Counted from the first letter of the stretch, positions 25,330 to 37,111 are shown. The stretch is 64,000 nt of DNA from Tenrec ecaudatus (GCF_050624435.1 NC_134536.1:51123258-51187257); one strand, 5' to 3'. Numbers and translations are program-made. The notes: generated by a model from the letters alone, not told the origin.

Positions 25330-25336
25330 TATATGT
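25270..25336 (+). repeat. (TA)n/(CA)n microsatellite
   Basis: About 24 AT units followed by (AC)6 and an ATAT end. It creates IYIY and CVYIY pseudo-peptides on both strands that are not genes. Confidence 0.98.
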
Positions 25337-25446
25337 ATAATTGTAGTTTGAATTTCAGTGGTAATGTTCAAGTGAAACTTTAGTAAGATGGTTTGTTTTT
25401 AAAGCCATATGACCAAATGAAATCAGCAATATAGAATGTGCTTGGA

Positions 25447-26240
25447 GATAATACGTTGTTGCTAGGTTCCATCAAGTCATTTCTGACTCATAGCAACCCA
25501 AGGTACAACAGAAGGACACACTACCTGGTCCTGTGCCTTCCTCACAATTGTTGTTAAGCTTGAGCCCAGCAGTACATCCACTGTGTCTATCTATCTAATT
25601 GAAAATCTTCCTCTTTTCACTGACAGCATATACTCGAGTATAAGCTGACCTGAATATTCACTGAGGGACCTAATTTTACCACAACAACTGCATTAAAAAT
25701 GTGCTGAAAAACTTGGCTTATACTCAAGTTTATACAGTACCTACTATGTCACATCATGCCTTAAGCGTGTTCAGCATGATGTTCTAGTCCAGTGATTGGT
25801 CTCTCCTAACATGTCTCAAGCTGGTGAGGTGAATTCTTGCCATCCTTGCCTCTAAGGTACATTCTGGCTGTCCTTCCAAGACGGATTTGTTTGTTCTGTT
25901 GGCAGACCAGGTGTTTTCAGCAATCTTCTCCAGCACAATAATTTCAATGGCCCCATTCTTCTTCAGGTCTTACTCATTCAATGCCAGACTTTCACAGGAA
26001 TAGAGGCAATTGAAAATATCATGACTTGGGTCAGGTGTACATTAGGACTCAAAGTAACATCTTTGCTTCCAACACTTTAAAGATGCTCGTGTGGCAGATT
26101 TACTCCTTGCAATGTGTGCGTTGATCTCCTGAGCATTGATTGGAAATCCAAGCAAGACACATTCCTTGGCAACCTCCGTCTTCACCATGCTGCCTAATGA
26201 TCTAGTTGTGAGGATGTTTGTTTTATTTGATCGACATCAG
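25447..26240 (-). mobile_element. RTE LINE 3' end, antisense, with nested MITE
   Basis: Starts at the RTE/SINE common tail (gttgttgctaggttccatca), then cctgtgccttcctcacaatt and cttgagccca, and runs up the C-terminal part of the open frame to about 26240. A palindromic element is inserted at 25623-25740. The complement encodes an LEEVQPECTLEARMA-like block, broken by stops. Confidence 0.82.
25623..25740. mobile_element. MITE with about 25-bp inverted ends
   Basis: About 118 bp whose ends are inverted repeats. The left reads acagcatatactcgagtata; the complement of the right reads actgtataaacttgagtata, and both continue with aagc. RTE sequence (cttcctcttttcactga) runs up to its left end. There is no coding capacity. 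The size and ends fit a non-autonomous DNA transposon; I do not know the family name or the mobilising transposase. Confidence 0.7.
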
Positions 26241-26274
26241 CAATTGCTACAATCCGTATTTCCAGCAAACGTGT

Positions 26275-26712
26275 AAGCCATTATTGCAGCCACGGTATCA
26301 ATTTATTTTGTTGAAGGTTCCCCTATTTTTAACTACCTCACTACTTTACCAAGCATGATGGCTTTCTCCAGGGACTGGTCTTTCTTGACAACCTATACAA
26401 AGAACCTGAAACAAAGTCTCGCCATCCTTGCCTCTAAGGAGCATTCTGGCTGTATTTCTTCCAAGACAGATTGCTTTGTCCTTTCAGAAGTCTGTGGTAC
26501 TTTAAGTATTATTGTCCAGCACCACAATTTAAATCCATCTATTCTTCTTCACTGTTCCTTATCCAGTGTCCAAACTTCACATGCATAAGAGACAATTGAA
26601 TATGCCATGGATGGTGTCCAGTCATGTCCTTGAAATAAAACCCTTGCTTTGTGACACTGTAAAGATGTCTGTTGCAGTAGATTTACTCAGTGCAATGCAC
26701 CCTTAGGCATAG
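26275..26712 (-). mobile_element. RTE LINE 3' fragment, antisense
   Basis: A second RTE 3' copy immediately after the previous one, covering accaagcatgatggctttct, catccttgcctctaaggagc and ttctggctgtatttcttcc. It covers the same region as 25850-26110, so it is an independent insertion or local duplication. Confidence 0.8.
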
Positions 26713-26729
26713 CATAGAAGCATTGTCAG

Positions 26730-26935
26730 ATACTGAAGGGCTAATGAGCAGAAGCAGAAAGTTGTTGGAGATCATTCTAGAGGATTCGCCCTTGGGTGGA
26801 ATGTACTCAAAATGTAAATGAAGAGACACTTCCTTAAAGTAGAGCCCACCGTGGTGATGCGAATGGAAGGAAGCGGGAGTGGAAGCAGAGGGATGCTCAT
26901 TTGATGGTGGGGCAGGGCACAGCGCGAGGTAAGAA
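26730..26935 (+). mobile_element. RTE 5' UTR fragment (tentative), sense
   Basis: Weak resemblance to the RTE 5' untranslated region, with cattgtcagatact, actcaaaatg and ttaaagtagag in the expected order. Confidence 0.4.
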
Positions 26936-26939
26936 GAGC

Positions 26940-28470
26940 TATATGTAAATAAATCACCTCATTGACATAGCAGCTTATTCACTTCCTTAAGAAACTCTTT
27001 AATCGTGAATTTTGTCTGAGGTTCTGTGCAATTATTGCCTGGATATTATAACTGAAAGAAGTAAAATGAAGAACCTTAATTGAGACATTCCTTGGGGAAC
27101 AAAATGAAGCATGAGGGAGCAAGATGAGGGCTGTGGGGTAGATGGAGGACAGTCTCCCAAAAGCATTATTGCAAAACGACCCTTGCTAACCTGGATGAAT
27201 GAACAATTTCATAGTCATGATGAAAATAAGCAAAAGCAGAAATAAACCATATAACTATATAACTTTCCTGGGGTCTATCACCAGTATTTAATTTCTTAAA
27301 ACATTTTTAATGAACCTCCATGATAATTATATATCATGCAAAAATCTATAAATATTATCCCTAGTGAATGAAAAAAAAAACAACATCAACAATCTTCTTA
27401 ACTGAATTGACCTCTCTACTATGAATTCAAATGGCCTAGCTCATTCTCTTGGAAGCCACTATTTTGATTAACCCCCACCCCAAAGCACCACAACAAAATT
27501 AATAGGACTTATCACTAGTCAGTCACTGATCAAAGAGCATGTTCAATATGTTTTGTTTAACATAAGCTGTAAACTTAACAGAAATTGTATTTACTTACAG
27601 TCAGTTTAAGGGTGTCTTCTACTGAACTAATAAAATGAAGATTATTAATCCAGAATAAAATTATGGTAAAAAGGATGTTGCTTTATATGGGCCATGGATC
27701 CCAAGGAACACGGAGTAGCAATTTAGGGGTTAGATCTATGTAGGGAAGGAAACAAAAAATATGAGTGTAGAAACCTTAAATATATAGGATGGCGTTTCAA
27801 AAGTGCCTGGAAATGTTTCATTAATTTTAGTTCTATTTTTCTATAAAAGTTTTGAAGCTTACTTGTATATAATTGGGTAATACATGAAGAATGAGGTTGA
27901 CTTTTAAGACATCTATTGTTTAATTCATTAATTTTTCTGACAAAGCAGAAATGATATTAAAATTTAAAGAAAAGCATTAAAAAATAAAATTAAATGGGTG
28001 AAATATTTATATGTACATAATATATTTAAGAAGTAGAAGATCCCGAATTTGAACATATTTTATCTACAGAGTTAATTACTTAACCCTAAACTACTGCATA
28101 ATACTACCAATATTAAAATAAAGGGTAGTCTATTAAGGCTGCACATTTTTCTATAAACAGAAAGCATTACTTTATAACACTGTCCATCTCTCTGCCTTCA
28201 AAAAATTAAAAATATTCTTATTAGGTACAAACACAAACATATTGATGGCATCTGTATACATATATTGTGTGTCTATGAGGTATGGAAAATATGTATATAT
28301 ATTTCCATATTTAACCTTATGAAGTGCACATTTTAGTGCCATTAATTATATTTATGTGATTGATTACATTCAATATAATCTAGTATGTATTTTTCTTAAA
28401 TGTATAGCCTCAAGTGGAAACAGTACACTTTAACTAATAAATTCCTAATTTCCTTTTTCAATTCAGGTAA
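26940..28470. other. AT-rich single-copy stretch
   Basis: No gene. At 27783-27850 the text ggatggcgtttcaaaagtgc followed by ctggaaa resembles the terminal inverted repeat and adjoining end of a mariner element. No partner end was found. Confidence 0.45.
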
Positions 28471-28474
28471 CAAC

Positions 28475-28865
28475 TAATACAATTTAATCTCTATGTATTT
28501 GCCTATTCTAAATATTTTTATATAAGTGGAATCATATGAATTTTCATTTTGTATCTGACATTTAACAACATAGTATTTCTAAAGTTCATCTTAGTTAGAA
28601 TATGAAATAGAACTTCAATTTTTTTACAACTGAAAAATATTTCACTATATAGATAACCACTTTTGTGTATTTATTTATTTTTTAATATATACAATTTTCA
28701 AAAATGTCTTTCCATCATTTTCTATGTTTTGTCTATTCTGAATAATACTGCAACGGACCTTAGAATGAAAACATTTGTTCAAGTCACTCGTTCAAGTCTT
28801 TTGTGTGTATACAAAAGGAGTAGAAATGCTACCTTATATAGTAATAATTTGTTTATCTATGTGTA
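28475..28865 (-). mobile_element. Old L1 3' UTR-type fragment, antisense
   Basis: Contains, in antisense order, the L1M-style run: tttgcctattctaaatattt, ataagtggaatcata, tctgaataatactgcaac. Highly diverged. Confidence 0.6.
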
Positions 28866-28924
28866 AGTCCAGGTAGACTACAAAACAAATCCAGAGACAC
28901 ACATATATATAAGAAAGAGCTTTA

Positions 28925-29850
28925 TATCTGTACATACCTGCCTTTAAACTTCTATAAATGTCATTTTCTTCCTAGTTATTTCTTCTATTTCCTTTTACTT
29001 TCTTCTTATTCCACTACCCTGTTTGGCCTTTCAGTAATTCATCTCATCTACATTGCCCTTGATCAAGCCCCACCAGGAATCCAACACCCCCTTCACTATG
29101 GATTTTAAATCATATGTTGTTCCCTTGTTCCTGGGTTTGTTGACACCCTCTCTCTTTTCCCTGCCTCCCCCTCAACCATGTCCCCCTTCAGAATCATCAG
29201 TCTCATTGTGTTTTCCTCCGGATTGTTTATCTGCTCATCTTATCTAAATACACATGCACAGACAATAATAAGCACAAAACAAGAAAAACAAAATAAACAA
29301 AAAGAGAAAAACATATAAATAGTTCCAGATCTGTTTGTTGACCCTTGGGGGTGTTTTCCGGTCAGTTTGATGGGGTGCCAGGCCATGGCCCCAAAGTCTA
29401 TTTTGGTATTCCTTGGGGACTTCCTTGCTCTGCTCCCTTTGCTGTTCTGATGCACACTCTTAGTGTCTCATCCCGGTGTGGTGGGGTCAGAGCAGGCACA
29501 ATCCCTGCACTGTGTCTGCAGTGTTGTCCCTGCAGTGCTGAGGGTCAGTGAGGGACATTGTTTCTTGTGGTGAGCATGGCCCTATGGTCCTCTCTGTGCA
29601 CTGGGTGCTCTGAGCAGGAATATTGTCCAAAGGGCCAGGCTGTATACCTCTCTCTCTCTCCTTTCCTCTTCATTTCTTTGGCTCCTGTGTGCTCTGATCA
29701 GATGGCCCCTCTCCCTGAGCTACAACTTCAGTGCTGTCCTCTGAAGTGCATTCTTCTTACTGTGAGGGTGGGGATTCTACATAATGGGATTGGGGCCGGC
29801 CCTGCAGTCCTCTCTATTGGTTTGCTGTTTCTTGCTGTATGTTGCATTCA
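28925..29850 (-). mobile_element. Long L1-tail-linked repeat, antisense, copy 2
   Basis: Parallels 20960-21930 block for block, with the same A-rich interruption (29270-29320). The 159-codon open frame at 29558-30037 runs out of the repeat into flanking AT-rich DNA and has no family resemblance. Confidence 0.7.
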
Positions 29851-30255
29851 AAAAAATATATTTATATATAAAGATAGGGAACTACATGGACACTGGACCT
29901 CTACTCAAGTACTCCCTCAACACAAGAACACTTGTTTTACTAACCTGGCATTATATAATATAATAAACTCTTACAAGATACATGGTAACCAGATAGTTTC
30001 TCCCATGCTACAGGTTATATGTTTACTCTGCATATAAAAACGTTTTTTTCACAAAGTATTTCATTTTTTATGGTGTCCAAATTATGTTCTTTATTGTTAT
30101 TGCTGTTCATGTTTTCTACACCATGTCTAAGTAAACAACATTTTAAAGCTTTATTCCAAGGACGTCATTTAAAAGTGTTATTATTTTACTTACAAACTTA
30201 GGCTATTGTCAGGCTCTCGAGTCAATTATGTCATTTTCCTCCTCTGAGTTACTTT
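29851..30255. other. Short AT-rich gap, nothing recognised
   Basis: No gene or repeat assigned. Confidence 0.4.
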
Positions 30256-31320
30256 TCACATATGGTGTAAGGTTTTAGTCCAACTTTCCTGAATTTTGAA
30301 TGTGGATATCCACGTAGCTCGAAACTCTTTCCTCACTGAGCGGATTTGGCAGCTTGGCTGGAAGTACAAATTGCCCAGAGATGGGATGATCATTAGGCTG
30401 TTTACTTTCTATTAATGAGCTGCCGATAGCGAATGATTATCTTATGCTAAATCACCCTTATGTTCCCGGAGTAAACCTCACCTGGTCATTCTTAGAACCC
30501 TTTCAAAATGCTGCTAGATTCAGTTTGTTAGGTTGTTTTTTGTTTTTTGTGTAGAGGATATTTACACCTTTTATCAGCAGAGACGTTGCTTGGTAGTATC
30601 TTTTTGATTATTCAATTTCTGGCTTTGATATCAGGGTCATACAGGCTTCATTTAATGCATTAGGAAGTTTTCATATCACTTTATTTGGGAAGAATGTTGA
30701 GGAAGATTAATTTTCCAAAAAGATTTGGTATAATTCATCATTTAAATCATCTGCCAATTGACCTTAGCTTATTCAATGTGTTTTGTTTAATTACTGTTAG
30801 AAATTGTTTTAGGTCTACAAAGTCTACAAAGTCTAAAAAGTCTACAAAGTCTCAAGTCACCTTATATATTTTCATGTTTCTGAGAATTGGTTCATTTGAA
30901 GTAAATTCTGTAATCTGTTGGAACATCTCTAAGTTGATCTAACAAGTTGTGTGAATATTGAATATGTTAATGTCTTATATTAATATAATGAATATTGAAA
31001 ACTATTATATAAATATTGTTTCACTTAACTTCTGTCAATATTTGCTTCATACAAAGGCTGTGAATGTACATTTATAATAGTTATAGCTTTTGATGAATTG
31101 GCTCTTTTGTCATTGTGCAATGTCCTTTTATTGTTTGCTGGAAGAAGTTTTAATGTAAAGATAATTTTGTAGGATATCAGACAGCTGCTCCTGCTCTTTT
31201 CGTGTTGCTATTTACATGGCACTTCATTTGTTCACCCTTCCCCCATTACTTCAGTACTTGTGTCTTTGGTTTTAAAATATCCTCTAGACAGCATATATAT
31301 TTTTTTCAATGTTCAGAAAG
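30256..31320 (-). mobile_element. Old L1 ORF2 fragment, antisense (left part)
   Basis: Antisense L1 ORF2. Signs are tggctttgatatcagggtca, the tcacccttatgttcccggag region (loop before the catalytic core), and further right gtcattgtgcaatgtccttt and gtaggatatcagacagctgc. The order matches L1 read backward. It continues in the same orientation at 34130-35010, the two parts separated by a younger L1 insertion. Confidence 0.7.
30814..30852 (+). repeat. 9-bp tandem repeat
   Basis: Four units of tctacaaag, one with a substitution, plus a partial unit, inside the decayed L1. Confidence 0.9.
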
Positions 31321-31464
31321 TATTTATTTAATAAGTGCCTACACACAGTAAGTCTCTAAGTTAGCAGTGAAAAAACAGACTCAAATCTCTTTCTTAATGA
31401 TATCGATATTCATATATGAGGGAAACAAGAATTAGGATCAGAGAGATCTTAGCTAGTAAAGTTT

Positions 31465-31487
31465 TATATATATATATATATATATAT
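31465..31487 (+). repeat. (TA)n run at the L1 3' end
   Basis: An AT dinucleotide run sits exactly where the poly(A) tail of the antisense L1 tail segment (31488-31975) should be. It is probably a tail that evolved into a microsatellite. Confidence 0.8.
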
Positions 31488-31975
31488 TTTAATCTTTTTA
31501 TTGGGGCTCATAAGGCTCTTATCACAATCTGTACATACATCAATTGAGCAAAGCACCCTTATACATTCGTTGCACTCATCACTCTCATAATTCACCTTCC
31601 AATTGGGTTCCTGGATTCAGCTCGGTTTCCCTTTTTTTCCCCCCACCCCCCGCCCTCCCCAATCCCACCCCTGGTCCCTTGATAGTTTATAAATAATTAT
31701 TATATCTTATCTTACACTCCCCGGCATCTCCCCTCACCCGCCTCCCCCTTGCCAATCTCCCAGAGAGGAGGTTACACATAGATCTCCGAGATCGGTTCTC
31801 CCTTTCTACATGCCCTTCCCTCCTGGTGTCACCACTCCCACCGCTGGTGTTGAGGGGTTCGTCTGTCCTAGATTCCCTGTGCCTCCAGATCCCCACGGAA
31901 CCGCTGTACATCCTCTGGTATAACCAGGTCCGCAAGGCAAGGTAGGATTGGGGTCATGATGATTGGGAGGGGAAG
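31488..31975 (-). mobile_element. L1 3' tail segment, antisense (3' half of an inverted insertion)
   Basis: Read on the minus strand, it runs from ccaatcatcatgaccccaat to ttatgagccccaataaaaag, with AATAAA just before the tail. The same tail, in sense, closes the element at 62360-63472. It directly abuts a sense L1 ORF2 segment, giving opposite orientations within one insertion. Confidence 0.8.
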
Positions 31976-31981
31976 AATATA

Positions 31982-33494
31982 TATATTTAACAAAAAATAC
32001 TAAAGACCTTTATAAGCATAATTATAAAACCCTATTACAGGAAACCAAAAGTGACCTTCACAAATGAATGACCCTCCCCTGCTCATGGTTAGGTAGGCTG
32101 AACATAGTAAAGGTGACAGTTCTTCCTAAAGCACTCTACAAGTTCAATGCTATACCAATCCAATTACCATCAACCTTCTTCAAAGAATTGGAAAAACTGA
32201 CCACCAACTTCATATGGAGAGGGAAGAAACCCAGAATTAGCAGAGAACTCCTCAAGAAGAAGGACACAATTGGAGGACTCGCCCTACCTGATTTTAATGC
32301 CTACTACACAGCTACAGTGGTCAAAACAGCATGGTACTGGCACAATGATAGACACTCAGACCAGTGGAAAAGAATAGAAAGCCCAGGAGTAACATCATCA
32401 GCATATAGACAACTGATCTTCGACAAGGGTCCCAAAAACGTCAAGTGGGAAGCAGATGCCCTCTTTAATAAGTGGTGCTGGAAACAATGGATATCCACAT
32501 GTAGAAAGTTGAAACAAGACGTCTACCTCACCCCATGCACAAGAATACACTCAAGGTGGATCATAGATCTAGAAGTCAAACCCCAAACCATCAGGACCAT
32601 TAAGGAGGGAATCGGGATAATCTCAGAGCACTGGCCCAGGGAGCACATAGGCTCACTGCAACAGGGAAGGGGACACACATAGGTGAACTGGAAATTGACA
32701 AATGGGATCTAATAAGAATAAAACACCTGTGCACCTCGAAAGACTTTGCCAAGAGGGTGACAAGGCAACCCACAGAGTGGGAGAAGATTTTTAGTAATGA
32801 CACATCAGACAAAGGGCTCATTACTAAAATCTACAACACCATCGTGACCTGCAAAAAGAGGAAAACAGTTAACCCCCTAAGGAAGTGGGCAAAAGAAATG
32901 AGAAGAACTTTCACCAGAGAGGAGATCAATATGGCCAATAAATATATGAGAAAGTGCTCGAAGTCCCTTGCCATAAGAGAAATGCAAATCAAAACAATCA
33001 TGAGATACCACCTAACACCCCTGAGGCTAGCCCAGATCAGTAAATCAGAGAGCAACAAGTGTGGGAGGGGCTGTGGTGAAGTAGGAACCCTCCTCCACTG
33101 CTGGTGGTCGTGCAGATTTGTACAGCCACTGTGGAAAGCAATCTGGCGATACCTAAAGAAAATGGAAATTGATCTACCTTATGACCCAGCCATCCCTCTA
33201 CTGGGCATATACCTGGTTGAAGCAGCAAATAAAACACGACCAGTCATATGCGCTCCAATGTTTATTGCGGCACAATTCACAATAGCAAAGACTTGGAAAC
33301 AGCCTAAGTTTCCATCGATAGACGAGTGGATTAGCAAACTTTGGCACATACACACAATGGAGTATTATGCAGCACTGAAAAGCACCGATGAGCACATGAA
33401 ACACGTTATTTCATGGGAAGAGCTGGAAGGAATTATGTTAAGCGAGGTAAGCCAGACCCAAAGGGACAGGTACAACATGAGTCTCCTGAGGTAA
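31982..33494 (+). pseudogene. L1 ORF2 C-terminal half, broken
   Basis: Remnant of the L1 endonuclease/reverse transcriptase gene. The visible part starts in the reverse-transcriptase palm/thumb portion (reads as LTKNTKDLYKHNYK-like) and covers [11 protein letters not shown], the [20 protein letters not shown] block, [14 protein letters not shown], the C-terminal [17 protein letters not shown] zinc-knuckle-like motif, and [11 protein letters not shown] near the end. The frame stops at 33492-33494. Damage is a TGA at 32065-32067 where the family has Trp, and a frameshift near 32630 that joins two long open pieces (32068-32682 and 32757-33494). The catalytic FADD motif lies upstream and is absent. 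The long open pieces indicate a fairly young copy compared with the surrounding old L1. Confidence 0.93.
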
Positions 33495-34125
33495 GTACAA
33501 TCAGCATGACAGAAATAGAACAATAAACATCCATCCCACAATAAACGGGAGGAAGCATAGATAGTTGGAGGGAGGACAGGCCACACCTAGGTAGGTACAT
33601 GAGAGCCCAGCATAAAGAAGGAGTAGTGGGGTAGGGAGAGGGAGAACCGGGAGGGGGAGAATCCAAATGGATGGTATGGGGGGGGGGGCAGGGTACTAAC
33701 CCACCAGGGGGAGAGTATCGGTTGTGTCCCCACAGATCTGGAACATGCATACGGACCCCAACACGACACACCAAACAAGGAGGGAAACGCAAAGTACAGA
33801 GGTCTACACAAAGAGGCTAGACGACAAGCAGGCCCAAACCAGAATTAGGCTGACCCCCACACTCGAAGGGAATACCACAGAAAACAAAAATAGATCGTCT
33901 GGAGTGGGAAAGGAACTGACCCACCACACCACATCCAGAAGGAAGCTGAAACAAAAGAAGGAGAAAGGACATAGTGGAGTACACCTGGGTCCACCAAGCC
34001 CAAAGTCGATAGACCAGCTAGAAGAGCCCATCATACAGAGAGGACCATTCAGCTGACCACACTACGAGATACGACATCCTGCACCAACACATGGCCCTAC
34101 ACGGGACAGCATCTGAGACAGCATA
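33495..34125 (+). mobile_element. L1 3' untranslated region (5' half of the inverted insertion)
   Basis: Follows the ORF2 stop without a break. G-rich blocks (33600-33720, with an 11-G run at 33678-33688) and A-rich blocks follow; the text ends near acagcatctgagacagcata. There is no AATAAA or tail here. The missing 3' end is the antisense segment at 31488-31975, which is why I read both as one inverted insertion. Open frames of 110-119 codons in this region are non-coding. Confidence 0.75.
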
Positions 34126-34129
34126 TGTT

Positions 34130-35010
34130 TTGATAGTGTTTTCTTATTCATTTGATGGAGCTCTGTTTATTATTTTCTTAGAAACTACCTGTTTTATATT
34201 GACATTATTTTAACTTTAATAACTTACAAAACATTTATACTGCTACTCTTCCCATACTTTATGGTTCTACTTCCATACAAATCTTTACACATGGTATATC
34301 CAAGAATATAAACTTATATTTTTATTCTCTTGCCTTTAAAGTATGTAGAACCGAGAAAATCAAATTACAAACCAAAAATACTATAAAACTGACTTTTACA
34401 TTTTTCCATGAAATTAACTTACTATATCACATTCAAATTACTGTTCAGGATCATTTCATTTCAATCTGAAGGACTTATTTAGTATTTCTGGCAGTATAGT
34501 GCTCATAGTGACAAACTCTCAATTTTTGTATACCTGGGAACATCTTAATAATGCTCCAAATTTTGAGGAAAAATTTTTTTTCCAGGTACAGAATATAAGA
34601 ACAGGGCCAAGAAGAAAACTTGATTTGTAATTTTCAAGGGCTTTAAAATATCTCTCCTTGGCTTCTTGCCCTAAGTTTGCTGAAGAGAGCCAGTACTTAA
34701 CTTATTTATGCGACAATCCACTGCTCTGTTTGCTGCTTTCAAAATTTCTCTTTATTTTTAGCTTTCTAAAGATTGCTAGTAATTTGTTTTTGTGTGTATC
34801 TTTTGGGTTTTAACCTACTTGGAGTTCATTGAGTTTCTTCAATATGTAGCTTGAGCTTTTTGAATATATATATATATATATATTCACATCTTTTCATGTG
34901 CTTTTGAAAGCCTCTGTTTCCAAAAGAAACTCTCTCCCTATCTTCTCCTTCCAGTCTTTTGCTTATTAAAGAAAAAATCAGAAGTGATTGTCTGTCTCAA
35001 TTATATCCTT
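34130..35010 (-). mobile_element. Old L1 fragment, antisense (right part)
   Basis: Resumes the decayed L1 of 30256-31320: ttattttcttagaaactacc, gctgctttcaaaatttctct, ctacttggagttcattgagt are typical antisense old-L1 runs. It includes a (TA)n run at 34864-34883. Confidence 0.6.
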
Positions 35011-35483
35011 TAATTCCAGGTGGCTGTGGGTGAGTATAGACTTAGTTCGTTGCCCACTGTCCTCAATTCTGTGCCAGCTGTGAAACAGTCCCACTGAAGA
35101 GGGGCATTTTGTTCTTGTTCTATGCAGACTCATTAGAAAAGACAAACAATAATTTGGTAATAGACGCTCTTTAGATCCATCCAGTCATCATATTGACCTT
35201 CTTGGAGAGCTACCTCTGTAAGACGATGGTGCTGAACGAGGGAAATGATAAAGTGTACGTGAATCAAAAGCAACTCTTTGCTAGCATGTAGATGTTGCCT
35301 TTTCTTGATTTAACATTTTCTTACTGAATGCAACCCTTCACCTTAGTTGGGGTACCAAGTTTGTCAGCAATGGTTTCTAGAGTTCTGGCAAAGTTGATTC
35401 CACCAGGCGCACATGTGTGCTTGTGTGTTTTCACAGAAGGATGATATGCTTTGGACATGCATTTGTCTAATGTTAATCTATAT

Positions 35484-35485
<2 letters not shown>
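35011..35485. other. Single-copy stretch, nothing recognised
   Basis: No gene, no repeat assigned. Confidence 0.4.

Positions 35486-35521
<36 letters not shown>
35486..35521 (+). repeat. (GT)18 microsatellite
   Basis: Perfect GT run directly at the end of an antisense family B copy. It may have grown from the tgtgtta-like terminus of that element. Confidence 0.98.
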
Positions 35522-35522
<1 letters not shown>

Positions 35523-36106
35523 CACCCGGGTAGACCAGAGAAACAAATCCATAGACACACTTGTATGTATATAAGAGACTTGTATGTATATAAGAGAGAG
35601 TTTTATATCAAGGGTAACTATACATTAAGAAAGCATCCCAACCCAGTCTAGTCCAAGCCCATAAGTCTGATATTAGCCCATATGTCTGACACCAGTACAT
35701 AAAGTCCTCTTCAGACACATGAAACACATGCAATGATGCCAAATTCAGGACAATCACAGATCAATGGCTAGAAAGTCTTTGTATCCAGTGGCATTGTAAG
35801 CATCTCAGCGCTGGCAGGGGTCTCCACGTGGCTTCTCCAGCACCTAGGGCTGCATCAGAGTAGGTCTGTGTGTCTTCTCCTCAGGGATGTCTCACAGGAA
35901 ATCAGCCTTGTCAATAATGAATTTCTAAGGTAGTGAGTCAAGAGAAAAAAGTCTTCTGCCTCCAAAGAAGAAATACAGGATTTCCCAGAATTCTCAGGAG
36001 AAGGCCATGCCCACACAGAGGCCTCCTTGATGATCTGATTGACAGGCTAGACTCCACCCCTTCACTCTTAATCCTCAAATTTACAAATGATTCTATAACT
36101 ACCACA
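35522..36106 (-). mobile_element. Family B repeat, copy 3, antisense
   Basis: The most complete copy at about 585 bp. It runs from gtagaccagagaaacaaatc through gcatctcagcgctggcagg, gaaggccatgcccacacaga and gacaggctagactccacccc to attctataactaccaca. Its ends are the complements of ctaacaca- and tgtggt-type termini. A short internal duplication of ttgtatgtatataagaga is present at 35561-35600. Confidence 0.8.
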
Positions 36107-36867
36107 GGGTGCTTGATGTAAATTTATGTTCCAGATTGAATTTTATAAAGCATCCATGTAATGAGCGGGTAAGTAGAGCCCGAAAGCTTCCTCCGTGTGT
36201 GTTTTTGCATTTTTTCTTTCTGAGAATGCCGTAGTCGAGTTTACCCTCATATAAGGGAGAAGTTCAGCAAAACTTCCGTTGTGATGAATGCCAAGATTGT
36301 CACAGAAATTCCAGGGTTTCCCAAGGAAAAATGTGATCATATTTTCTAATCATTTATGAAAATGGAATTAAGGATTTGGGACCCACCAACAGTCTCATTG
36401 TTAGGCCTCAGTGATTTTTCTTTCATATCACAATCATAGCAAAAAATTTTGATTTTGAAAACTTCTTTTTCCAAATTTTCAGTGCTATTTTACATTTGAA
36501 TACATATTTTCAGTTTGGCCATTGTACTTATCATATGAGAAAGACATATATCTGGGGGAAGATATGATGTTAAAAGGTATATTAGTAAAGAAAACTGTCT
36601 TAGATACTCATGCTAACACTGAATCCTAATTATAATTTGAGTTCTCAGTATTGAAAGGGAAATATAATTTGCTTACTAGATAACAAAACATATAAAATAA
36701 AAATATCAAAGATATATAAAGCAACAGAGAAATTTTAAGTCAGGAAGACTGTGGGAGATGAGTCCTATGAATATTTAGCTCTCTGACATTTTACAATTTG
36801 TTGCAGATGAGATATAATCTGTAGATGCCACTTGACTAAATTATTGTCAGCTTCGTTACATGTATCA
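36107..36867. other. AT-rich single-copy stretch
   Basis: No gene or repeat recognised. The part at 36150-36320 is less AT-rich and non-repetitive. Confidence 0.45.
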
Positions 36868-37050
36868 AGGAGTTCTGGCAGAGTTGTGAGATGCACAAGG
36901 TCAATGGTTCAAAACTATTAGCTACTCTTTATGAGAAAGATGAGGATTTTTACTATCATAAATATTTACAGTTTTAGAAACACATAGGGATAGTGTACTC
37001 AGTCCTTTAGAGTCACCATGGGTTGAAATCAACTTGAAGGTCTTGAATTT
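36868..37050 (+). repeat. tRNA-derived SINE, sense
   Basis: Head aggagttctggcagagttgt, body tacagttttagaaacacata, tail tcaccatgggttgaaatcaa. Diverged but in the right order. Confidence 0.7.
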
Positions 37051-37111
37051 TGTCTTTGCTCTTTTGGGGCACACATATCTGATACAGTCTCCTTACTTTC
37101 ACTGAGTTTTT

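Noticed and set aside
25270-25336. Transmembrane-like IYIYIY and CVCVCV peptides over microsatellites
   Set aside because: Produced by dinucleotide repeats read in frame on both strands; not coding. The same applies to 35486-35521, 46581-46625 and 59111-59145.
29558-30037. 159-codon open frame, one of the longest here outside LINE-derived sequence
   Set aside because: It starts in an antisense copy of the long L1-tail repeat and runs into flanking AT-rich DNA, with no domain, no parallel frame in the related copy at 21600-21900, and Cys/Leu/Ser-rich low-information composition.
30814-30852. Short direct repeats as a CRISPR-like array
   Set aside because: Units are contiguous 9-mers without spacers, in mammalian DNA; a simple tandem repeat. 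The same reasoning applies to 8584-8633.
33433-34056. Open frames of 110-119 codons on both strands after L1 ORF2
   Set aside because: They fall in the L1 3' UTR and include G-run-derived Pro/Gly stretches; no protein family is suggested.
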